Source of the DNA: Rhodocollybia butyracea
Taxonomy: Eukaryota > Basidiomycota > Agaricomycetes > Agaricales > Omphalotaceae
DNA length: 64,000 nt
Reading direction: 5' to 3'
Assembly: GCA_015501585.1 (NCBI GenBank)
Contig: JADNRY010000039.1
Location: 186,001-250,000, forward strand
The stretch's first letter is position 1, and the number at the start of each line of letters is the position of its first letter. The translations under genes were made by a program, and so were the position numbers. Under the pieces are notes generated by a model. It ran no database searches, was not told where the DNA came from, and saw nothing but the letters and a program-made list of their open reading frames with translations. Shown piece by piece: positions 54,920-64,000 of this stretch.

Positions 54920-56618
54920 ATGCATCTTTTCCTTCGTCTCTCACCAGCTCTCTCACCACGTTTCAAGTCTGCGACTTTTCCCGGTCTCTGTGATTTCTCA
55001 TTCTCTCATCGCTATTGCTCTATATCCCGACTTTCGGTTCCCTACAGCCTGAGAAAGACTAACGTGTCAGGGCACATTTCCCATCCATCAACTATTCTTG
55101 CTTTAAATATGCACAAGAGACGACACTCGACACGAAACGGAAACTCGACGAAGATGAAGAAAGCCGAGGAACATGAGCATAGTCATCAAGACTCTCATTC
55201 ACATTCTCACTCTCATTCAATATTTGGCGGCCATTCGCATGGAGAGGAGTATAATTATGGTGTAGAAAAAATAATGGAAGGCGGAGGTACGTTTGTTCCT
55301 TACTTCTTTCACGTATTCTATCAACTCATGCTCGTACAGGCGACAGAGGCAGTCGAATCACAATCATTGGCCTTCTCTCCAACGTTGCACTGGTGAGCAG
55401 AGACTGGTTTTCGCCATGAACAGTCTTTGACCTCACCGCATAAGACTGGAGTCAAGGGTGCCGCTGGCGTGTACATGCACTCGGCCAGTCTATTAGCTGA
55501 CGCTGGTCACTCGCTGTCTGGTTCGTATCTGTGCATTTCGTTCATTGCATCTATCTCATAACGCTCTAGATTTATTGGGGGATTTCGTCACACTATTTTG
55601 CTGGAAATTGTGAAGAACCTTCATTTTGTTTTCGTTATTTGAGGTTTGACGAGCATTTTCGGTAGGTCGCGAAAAGCCCCGACAGAACGCTATCCATACG
55701 GCTTTGCAAAGTTTGAAACGTAAGTATTACATTCGCTATTCGCAACCAACTTGACACCCCTCCTGCTCATGATCAGGCTTGGAACCACAACTGTTTCTTT
55801 ACTACTGATAGGCGGAGCACTAGGAATAGGATTTCACTCCTGGCACTTGCTCTTAACTGCCCTCAGCGAAACAGCAGCAACTCTCCCCGCTGGACCTGTA
55901 CAGACTATCCTTGCCAACGTAACCTCTGCAATACCAGATGTCCCCCATGTTCTTGCCCACCATTCACACGTTGAAACCGTTGACCCCAACGCCGCCTGGT
56001 TCGCTGCGTTAAGCGTGTTGGTGAAGGAATGGCTGTATAGGATAACGAAATCGGTGGCTGACGACGAAAATAGTCCTGTTCTACTCGCCAATGCTGTCCA
56101 TCATCGCAGTGATGCATATTCCAGCTTTGTAGCTCTTGTCGCCATCCTTGGTTCTTGGATGTTCCCTAAACTCCCGTTGGATCCCATTGGTGGTACGTAT
56201 ATTGCGTGCATTTCCTTACGCTCCACCTTCTCATCTCCTTCTCAATTCAGGCTTGCTGGTATCGTTCGTGATATTACAGCAAGGAGTCAGCTTGTTGTTA
56301 GGAGCATGGGGAGACCTAACAGACGCTGGTGTTTCCGCGAAAACGATAAAGTCTCTGAAGCTTACCTTGGACCCGCTGTTAACAGCTCCTCCTTCCAAGC
56401 CTACGCTCTCAATATCTGAACCTGCCATCCTCTCAATCAGCGAACTCCGTGCTCGACGCGCAGGCTCGCTGATATTTGTCGACTTGACGGCTGAGGTGCC
56501 AAACAACCTGACTGTGCATGACCTCGCGGCACTGGAAGAAACTATCTTTTTAACGATGAAGGAGAAGAAGAAGCAGGTCAAAGAGGTCCGTGTCAGATTC
56601 AAGCCTGCCGAAGATTGA
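54920..56618 (+). CDS. Cation diffusion facilitator, MMT-type (mitochondrial metal exporter)
   Basis: ATG at 54920 gives an Arg/Ser/Phe-rich leader (MHLFLRLSPALSPRFKSATF) fitting a mitochondrial presequence. A His-rich loop (HSHQDSHSHSHSHSIFGGHS) is followed by exons RGSRITIIGLLSNVAL, AAGVYMHSASLLADAGHSLS, LLGDFVTL, RKAPTERYPYGFAKFETLGT, and TM segments with NAVHHRSDAYSSFVALVAIL. The paired HxxxD/DAGHS and HHRSD motifs are the transport-site residues of CDF proteins. The C-terminal cytosolic domain includes LIFVDLTAEVPNNLTVHDLA and ends KEVRVRFKPAED. It probably exports Fe/Zn from mitochondria (inference from MMT1/2). Confidence 0.87.
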
Positions 56619-58250
56619 CGAGGAAACTGGTGCTATATCTTATCTTTATTTTGACTTGAAATCCAATTGTAAACTACTAGTTCATAAGTAACAACACGAC
56701 ACCCCAAACCCATTAATTTCTATTACCGTAACCTATGGAGAAATAAGTCAGTTAACGAACCAGATAAAACGGAAGTAAGGACGAAAGAAGGCTCAGCAAC
56801 AATCAAAGTTGTCCACAACCCCACAGGTCGGTCTCATTAAATCAGTTTTTGTAAATCATAGCCAAGTACAGCAGACATAGCAACACAAAGCAACAGAAAT
56901 GCTCACCAAAAAATTTCAACAACTGTCGAATCATATATGTATATCCCAGCTTAAAATCGACATGCACCGACCTGGAAACGTCGTTCAGCACATTTCCTAG
57001 TTCTGGATATCTATCTTGAAGGATCATAGGGTCGTGAAACCCAATGGCACTGTGTCGACGGTAGATTCTACGAAACGACCAGCGTGGCAATTCCTTGAAG
57101 AGAAAATTCACAATCGCGCGTCTAATTTATAGTCCTGCTGGGCTCTCACGGTCACGGGAAAATCATATGGCTAGAAACATGGTTTAGCGCTTAATTAGCA
57201 TCAACGCGTCGAGGCACTCGCTTTCGCTATGACCTTGCATACATGGTCTATCGGCCTACTATTGGGAGCATCTGACATTTTTCGGGCTCAGATGTTGCCT
57301 CAAAAATGCTAAAGTGTTTCCCTGGACGCAAATTCTTCTTCGAAATACTAATTCCAACTCAATACTTATTCCAACTTGACTTGAACTTGACAGCCGAGAC
57401 ATAGTAGTAGATGCCAGATGAGCTGACTGTGCATAATCTCGCGACTATTATACTTCTGACGATGAAGGAGAAGAGGGCCATGTCAAGATTAAGCCTGTAA
57501 TCGCCTGAGATTGAGCTAGGCATCACACGTAAGTACTCTATGCCATAAATCCAGCCTCAAAAGAGTTATACTTGTCTCAGCTCGGATAAAATCGCACTGA
57601 CCTGGAAACGTCGTCCAGTGCATTCTGTAACTCCGAATATCTATCTTGAAGGATCAGAGGATCACAAAACCCAACGCCACTGAAACAAGTCTCTGGGCCC
57701 AACGCATGCAACAGTTTCCAGGGATTAAATCTACCTGCACCATTGAGAGATATCCGCCTGTGTCTGATATGATCGCAACGCGCTGGTGGTGTGTCAACGG
57801 TAGATTCTACGAAACGACTAATAAAAATCCTGAAAGGGAAAATTCCAGATTGCACCTTTATACTTATCGAGTGCTAAAAAAAATCATAGGCAGACGCGCT
57901 CGTCGCGACCCGCTGAGGGACTCCTCTCTCGCTCTCGCTACTGATCGGAAAACAAACAGACAAGATGAATTTGTACACTGAGATCCAAGTTAACTGATGT
58001 TCTAATCTATCCCTGCTATGGTAATAATACAGAGTTACATGAGTGTGACTGTTCCCGGTTTGAAGTTCTCTGCGAATAAAAAGGTATGGTAATACATCGA
58101 AGATGCTCATGCTTTATAGAGCGAGTCGCGTCGTGGTTCCGAGTCTTCGTAAGGAGGTTCATGGGATTCTTGAAATACTGTCATCAAGCTGAATAACCAG
58201 TTGAGTAAGGATACTAAACAGCTGAACAACGTGAAGAAGAAAGAGCTAGC
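56619..58250. repeat. Duplicated 3' flank of the CDF gene with a decayed CDF tail
   Basis: 57411-57500 repeats the CDF C-terminal code in decayed form (DELTVHNLA, LLTMKEKR). The following 57590-57830 matches 56950-57090 (for example CTGGAAACGTCGT, TATCTATCTTGAAGGATCA, GGTAGATTCTACGAAACGAC). The 3' end of the CDF gene with its flank was therefore tandemly duplicated and then degraded. No other gene was seen. Confidence 0.65.
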
Positions 58251-59581
58251 TTACTGTGAAGTGTTGAATCGACTTCGATCATTAGAGATTATCGTCGTGA
58301 GTTCGGGAAGTTCTTCTAGGATGTCGGGACGTGTGGATGGAAGTTTTTGCAGATTAAGTATGACACGACATTCCTATGATAAAGAGAATGTATGAGTGGG
58401 ATAATCGGGACAACGCAAAGGTGACACGTACAGTGACTGCTATGACAGTGATTGACCAACTTTCAAAGGAGATTGGTTTAATACAGCACATATTACACAT
58501 CACGAAAACTCAACGTACATATATTCGTCGGGTGCAAACGGCTCATGAGTTGCATGATAGATCACCATAAGAAGGGCAAGAACTAAAGGGTTGCTCAGGT
58601 TAGCCAATAAGTAAAGGACGAGGCGAGCGTTACTTGCGGAAGAACAAAGTAAACGCCAACGTTCCGTCGCGAATCATCAACCTTAGAATTCGCGCTCCTT
58701 CGCAATGACCTTCCTTATACATCACTCTATAGCGTGCCACAGAAAGTAGTATTACAACTGTCTGCGAGACGACTGTGGAGCAGCTACGAGGGGAGGATAT
58801 CAGATTCTAGAAGGAACAAAAGGAGGACCTGCGCACCTAAACCATTCAAAGGAACCTGGGGTGTTCTCTAAAATCATCATAGGACTGAAGTTATCCGGGG
58901 GCGGGAACGTGAGGATAAGACCAAGTAAGGCAGTGATACTCTCCCCCAAAATAAGAGTCACAAATCCGTATCTGACCCATTTATTTCGATTATACAACGC
59001 GTATACTCTGGCCATCATAACGATCTCCGCTCCGATTATGATTAAGAATGCAACCATCCCTTGAAGCGCAAACCAAAACCTGAGAGAGGTGTTGCTCAAG
59101 GGCGCAGTGCTGTAGGTGATGACAAGCTGTAAGATTTCGCTGGTACTATATACAGAAACAGGGTCGTCATTTATATTTATTAAAAGCAAAGCAATCGAAA
59201 GCGAATTGTGCTCACAGCTGCAACGCCAACGAGAGATAACGAGCTATTAAAAAAGCCCATTTGATCCACGAGTTTCTTGGTTTACTAGTACAGCTTGTTA
59301 ATTAAAACAAGGCAAGGGGAGGGGGAAGAGCTGTTACATACCTCCAAATATACTCGATTTCATCATCCAAAGTGATCAGAGTATCCCTATCGTTGAATAT
59401 CATGTTAGGTTACGCGCTGGAGCTCAAATATTTACGCTCACCAGGCCAGAAAAAAGAATGCGGAGCCTGATGGTAAGTCAGCAATGAAACGGCCAATCAA
59501 GGAAAGACTCGGGAGTTAGAACCCAATTTCACCTGTGCTTCCTCCAAGGTCTCTAATAAGCCTGTCCTCCTGAACGACCAT
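58251..59581 (-). CDS. Seven-TM protein of the DUF6533 type
   Basis: ATG at 59581. Exons are 59581-59533 (MVVQEDRLIRDLGGST), 59466-59442, 59386-59342 (together SAFFFLAWDTLITLDDEIEY then IWR, the DUF6533 signature), KPRNSWIKWAFLIARYLSLA, from 59145 (MVAFLIIIGAEIVMMARVYA with LYNRNKWVRYGFVTLILGES), TVVILLSVARYRVMYKEGHC with RLMIRDGTLAFTLFF, LLALLMVIYHATHEPFAPDE, SITVIAVT and a last exon CRVILNLQKLPSTRPDILEE to TAA at 58251. One intron (58637-58583, 55 nt) is of the GC-AG type with donor GCAAGT. The donor after AGPPF is uncertain. Predicted membrane receptor-like protein of unknown ligand, related in design to the five genes at 21-38 kb. Confidence 0.78.
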
Positions 59582-60228
59582 TCAGTGACGAGACACTGAT
59601 ATCCCCCGGTGTATCCACTGTAGTGGGGGAAAGTAACAGAGAGAGAAACGTTGCGCTTGTGGGAGTTTATGCCAGGCTCAATGGGTTACAATCATTGAAT
59701 CAAAATTTGTTCGAGGAACCCAAGTATTATTCGGCCCGATGCCACAGAACTGTATGCATCATCATGATGATGCAGATCGTTTCCTATCGTTTCCTGTGCA
59801 GGCAGCTGTTACTAGTTAAATTCCCATTCCCGCCCTAGATATGTACTAGTAAGTACTATGTACCGCGAGGGGGCTGACTTTTGAATTCTTTCGAAGTGAT
59901 TGATTAGTTGGTTGTATGGGCAATTAATCACTCCCCCACAAACGGGGTGCCTAGGTAGACAGTCCCACAGACAGACAGCAGGTCATTGATGACTTACTCA
60001 TGGTGTCTATTAGTAGTTGCATCTGAACGTTTAACAAGAAAGATCCCTTTTGGTTAGAAAGCTCCCCGCACCCACAAAGGAAATTCGGAGAATTGCACGC
60101 GGTGTGAGCAAGAAAACAATTATCTACATGTACCTATATATTGTCCATTTGTCGTCAACCGACAACGAAGATATGAGCACTATATGCTCAGCAACTATTC
60201 TAGAAAACCATCTGCAACGAACGAAAAA
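59582..60228. other. Intergenic region
   Basis: No gene or RNA was recognised. It contains a short TCATCATGATGATG-like palindrome near 59759. Confidence 0.5.
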
Positions 60229-61492
60229 TTATCGGAGTTCTGGGGATTCCAGAGAATACCGCGGGAGGGGGTCCACCTCGCTCGGAACAGAAGGTCCCGC
60301 CGCAGATTTGATGCTTGACTGCATAGGATGTATGTCATCACCCGAGTCTTGGGGGAGGGGGGATTTCTCCTCGGCTGCAATGTCCTGGTGAGTCCATGAG
60401 CCACCTCCGTAACCTTCCTCAGACATTGGAGCTTCGCTGAATGCGTCCGAGGGCGCCGCGTTGTGAGAGTAGGACGAAAAACGGGGGTGCTCCGGTTCCT
60501 CGTATGGGTTGAATTCACCATTTCCGAGAGGCGTCTTTGGTATGAGAGCGATGTCATCCAAATGGTCTTCAGAAAACATAGAGGATTGCCCAAAGCCTGG
60601 CATCATCGAACTTGTATCCCGTCCGGCTCTCCCCATTAGCATCATGCGAGATGTGCGGGCAGTTGTCTTTTCAGTCTTGATCTGATGAACATACCGCGCG
60701 ACGATGATTGCGCCGTCTAGATTTACCGACGTCAAACGTAAGCTGTAGAAAGTACGGGTATGGCGTGACGCACAAAGTTCTATAAACAATACCACTAACG
60801 CCACAACGATATATATCGTCCGAAAGTCAGAAAGTAAGCCGGTGCATTGACTTTGTGTGCCAGGGTTTTTGACGGTGTTATCGCAAACAAGTGTTATAGC
60901 CGAGGATTCAAAGTGGGAGATTATGTAGAAAAAATAGATGGCGACGGCGAGGTTGACGAAGAAGTGGAAGGATATGAAGTAGGAGTAGGCTTGGATGAAC
61001 ACTTGTTTGCGGGCGATTGCGCCAGCAAAACTTGTGGGTATGAGCAGGTGATTTTGGAATTAAGTTGAGCGGGACTTACCCAACGACTGATGCCATAAGT
61101 AATAGTGTTTCTACTATACCAGCGAGAATAAATGCGGTTCGTTCATGGGGATCCATTGTGCTGGATGTGTCTGTGCGTAATGAGGCAAGGGTTGTGGTTG
61201 CGTAGGAAGCAACATACCTGAGACTTCAAACCACAGTAACACGGAGAACAATCCACCAAACAGTATTCCCAGAAACTAAAGCACAGAAGGAGGCGGGTGA
61301 ACATTTGAGAAAGTAAACAGTTCACGAAGGACCGCGTACCGACATGGCAATGACTCCAAATCGAACCTACTTTATCGCGTCGAACTTGGATAAGCGCCCA
61401 TTGAAAAGAGAAAGACATACGGGTAAACAGCAGCAGAATGTTTTGGAGTGTACTACGGAGAGGAAAAGATTCTTGTAGTATATCTTTGGCAT
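60229..61492 (-). CDS. Four-TM basidiomycete membrane protein
   Basis: Exons: 61492-61421 (MPKIYYKNLFLSVVHSKTFC then CCLP), 61366-61340 (VRFGVIAMS), then FLGILFGGLFSVLLWFEVS, MDPHERTAFILAGIVETLLL with MASVVG, and a long last exon from IARKQVFIQAYSYFISFHFF to the stop at 60229. The CCxPVRxGV start, four hydrophobic segments (including LVCDNTVKNPGTQSQCTGLL as a Cys-bearing loop before the fourth) and a long cytosolic tail rich in Ser, Pro, Glu and Asp (PYEEPEHPRFSSYSHNAAP) are the layout of an uncharacterised tetraspan family frequent in mushrooms. Function unknown; the tail looks phosphorylatable. Confidence 0.75.
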
Positions 61493-61856
61493 CGTGGTGC
61501 GCGATGAACGAGAGAGGCGGACAACAAAGAGGAAAGATGGGATCTCGTAACAATGCCAAAGAGTCGTGGATTTCTCATGCACTGCCCGGCGTTTACAAAG
61601 AGTCTATTGTTAGGTCCTGTCCAACGAACAATAGCTTGCAGTACAAGTTGTACAGGTTCTGTACTGCGGATTTGTGAGTAGATGCATTCTTAGAGATAGT
61701 TGGGATGAAGATGTATCAGAAAAAGCTGGGTTGTATGCTGTTATATGATGGATTCCCGGTTCCGAGTCGGAGACGGAGGAAAAGAATGAAAGCTGCACGT
61801 GGGCATGGATCAAATGGGCGCTTATTTATTTATTTTCTTGAATTTTCCTTGACGCG

Positions 61857-63214
61857 ATGGAAGAGTCTGAATCCGAAGAGACTGTCCACATACTAACAAC
61901 TCTAGGAGAACACCTCATCGACTCTATCCTCCGCGATGAACCCATCGACGCAATCAAACGCGTCGTCGCCGAAGGCGCTCCGCTCTGGTATCAAAACTCA
62001 GAAGGCCTATCTGCTCTCCACGCAGCCGCTTACGCACAGGACATCGACCTCGTGCACTTCCTCATCGCCGAAGGAGCGATCTGGAACGCCGTAGACAACA
62101 TGAAAAACACCGCAGGCGATATCGCGCTGAGTTTCGGAAACGAGGAGATATACACCGCAGTGCGTAACGCAGGGATTAGAGCTGGTGAATCAGCTTTCTC
62201 TTTCTGTAGATAATAAGAGCTTCGCCCACCTGCGCTTGTAGAGATGCTACTGGCGGTACTTTCTCCGGTTTCAGAGCCAGAGGAACCTTCCTCCGAGTTC
62301 ATGGTGATTCGTAGCGAGGACGATACGGCCGCTGGATCTACAGATGCTTTCCTGGCATCGAAATTAAAATTTGTGAAGGATGAGAATGGGCAAGAGATCT
62401 GTGTCGTGAAAGCAGGCGATGATGAAATTGGGGTGAGTGACAAGCTCTTTTCGGATTCGACTTGTATAACTTTTTTTTTCTGTCAGGTCATGATGGCTTG
62501 GGAAACGGGTATAATGGAGGAGACAGTAAAAGCGCTTTGCGAAGCGCATCCCAAGGCAGAAGGTCTCAAGGTACTCAATATCGGATTTGGCCTGGGTATA
62601 GTAAGTAAACGCTTTCTCCTTACTCTCAAACAACCCAACTCATCTACCACCAGATCGACACGCTCTTCCAATCCCTCCCGAACCCTCCTGCCACCCACAT
62701 CATAGTAGAACCCCATCCAGATGTGTTACAGCGCATGAAAGAGCACGGGTGGTATCAGAAACCAGGCGTTAAAATCCTCGAATGCAAATGGCAAGACTCG
62801 ATAGAAGAGTTACTCGCGGTCGGGGGATTCGATGTCATTTACACCGATACATTCTCTGAAGATTATCATGCTCTTCGAGGGTTCTTTGAGCATCTACCTG
62901 ATCTACTTGCTGGTCCAGAATCACGGTTTAGCTTTTTCAACGGGCTAGGCGCGACGAGTGAGTACATACCCGTCACTTTTTTTTTTTGTTTGTTTTTGTT
63001 TCAGCTCAATTAAGTTGCCTTCACTCTAGATTTACTGTTTTACGATGTATATTCGCACCTGGCAGAACTACACTTGAGTGATGTCGGCGTCGATGTACAA
63101 TGGAAAGACGTGAATCTGTCCAACGAGAGAGATGTGGATCGCTGGGGAAAAACGAGAGAGTATTTTCGTATGCCTTTGTATCGACTTCCGGTGGGTAGCA
63201 TGGCGAGATTCTAG
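61857..63214 (+). CDS. RMT2: Protein arginine N-methyltransferase 2 (type IV, ankyrin-containing)
   Basis: Five exons: 61857-62184, 62242-62432, 62487-62600, 62654-62957, 63030-63214. The N-terminus carries ankyrin-type repeats (GLSALHAAAYAQDIDLVHFL, IAEGAIWNAVDNMKNTAGDI). The C-terminal half is a class I SAM methyltransferase: VLNIGFGLGIIDTLFQ (motif I), THIIVEPHPDVLQRM (post I with the acidic residue), KWQDSIEELL, FDVIYTDTFSEDYHALRGFF (double-E-type loop region), FFNGLGA and LFYDVYSHLAELHLSDVG. Rmt2 methylates the delta-nitrogen of an arginine in ribosomal protein L12 (established in yeast). Length and order match the family. Confidence 0.93.
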
Positions 63215-63678
63215 GAAGTTTCAAGTACAAAGTTATCTACGCAATCGGATAATGATATATTCATGTGGGTAGCTGACCGACAGCGACTGCGTACAATGGC
63301 TCAGGACCATCTTTGCTCACGTCCACGGCACGCATTGAGTCTGGAACCTAGCTGTTCCAGGTTCCTCGATGGGGCCGCGCCAGCTACCCTTTTCCTCCAT
63401 CGCCTAAGCAACATTGAATGGCGACACCAAAATCGACGGGAGATTCTAATTTGAGTACACTGGTTGTGATAGATACGCCTTCAAGACCATCTATATATAC
63501 TTAATGCGTGATGGAAGGCGTACGTGCACAGGTACCCATCCACTGTCAAACCCAACACGAGAAGCCTACGCGTACAACATTATCCCTCCCATCCACTCCA
63601 CTTACCATCGTATCAAACATACAAGTCCTTTTTCCTAGCCTTCAAACTCTTTCCCTCCCTAACATCCACTCTTTCTTC
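63215..63678. other. Intergenic region between convergent genes
   Basis: No gene or RNA recognised. It holds the 3' flanks of RMT2 and of the partial gene to the right. Confidence 0.6.
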
Positions 63679-64000
63679 TTAAACTCTAAAATCCTCCAAC
63701 CCCCTCTTCTCATCGACATACAACGGCACATTCCCCACGACACTCATCCTCGGAAGGCCCGGTTCAGCTTTATACGGATAATAATAGTTCGCCTCTGGGT
63801 CGAGCGGCGCGTTGATGTACGAAGGGAGGTACGCGTCTGGATGGAACGAGGTGGGTTGCATGCTTGCAGGGAGCTTGATGGTGAGGATCTACGAAACAAA
63901 GATATATAGTTTAACTCGAAAATGTAGGCAGGATATACGTACCGTGCTGTCCCTGAAGACGTTGGGGGTTTTGACGATCCAGGTGGACGAAGCGTTTTGG
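63679..64000 (-). CDS. Unknown protein, C-terminal part only
   Basis: The minus strand enters the window in an exon reading NASSTWIVKTPNVFRDST, then a GTACGT...TCGTAG intron (about 63942-63891) and a last exon ILTIKLPASMQPTSFHPDAY, APLDPEANYYYPYKAEPGLP and NVPLYVDEKRGLEDFRV with the stop at 63679. Codon use and the clean splice indicate a real gene whose 5' part lies beyond 64000. The family was not recognised. Confidence 0.6.

Noticed and set aside
58201..58570. Plus-strand frames of about 64 codons
   Set aside because: Antisense to the last exons of the DUF6533 gene, which explain the open reading.

Overview
The window is nuclear DNA of a filamentous basidiomycete, most likely an Agaricomycete. 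Genes are split by many 45-65 nt introns with GT(R)NGT donors, CTNAC-like branch points and YAG acceptors. Families typical of mushrooms are present: seven-TM proteins with the DEVxYxW (DUF6533-like) motif, F-box/LRR-type paralogues and a BED-finger hAT transposase. No rRNA, tRNA or CRISPR array was recognised.

Layout. (1) 1-9,385 is repeat-dominated. It holds the 5' end of a minus-strand LTR retroelement: an open frame of at least 647 codons running off the left edge, a 1,169-bp LTR with TGTTATGAC/GTCATAACA ends, a TATA box, an 11-nt self-primer match and nine covarying hairpins in the transcribed leader. Next come a broken hAT transposase whose catalytic exon has been inverted, a 748-bp foldback palindrome, a tandem array of intron-like units, and a small secreted-protein gene broken by a 658-bp hAT MITE with perfect 8-bp target duplication. 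(2) 11.3-16.0 kb is a tandem pair of four-exon F-box-like genes. (3) 16.4-18.05 kb is an intact protein phosphatase methylesterase gene (PPE1). Its 3' end was copied leftward with the F-box unit and its 5' half rightward with the secreted-protein unit. (4) 18.4-38.6 kb is a nested segmental and tandem duplication: two more secreted-protein genes, two copies of a TIR element, five seven-TM genes, and truncated copies of the NSE4 3' end. (5) 38.96-64.0 kb is a compact ordinary gene region: glycolipid transfer protein, Zn2Cys6 regulator, two inverted copies of a stand-alone indole-3-glycerol-phosphate synthase, a seven-TM protein, aldo-keto reductase, flavin-reductase-like protein, complex I B12 subunit, Fe-type alcohol dehydrogenase/maleylacetate reductase, CDF metal transporter, DUF6533 protein, a four-TM protein, the ankyrin-methyltransferase RMT2, and a partial unknown gene.

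Few genes act in one pathway. The IGPS copies belong to tryptophan synthesis, and one shares a 96-bp divergent promoter with the aldo-keto reductase. The complex I subunit gene and a putatively mitochondrial flavin-reductase-like gene are also divergent. The strongest candidate for something undescribed is the LTR leader, where tandem hairpins keep a fixed loop while their stems change in a compensated way, upstream of a possible self-priming site. Most exon frames were worked out by hand from splice signals and paralogue comparison. Splice sites are predictions.
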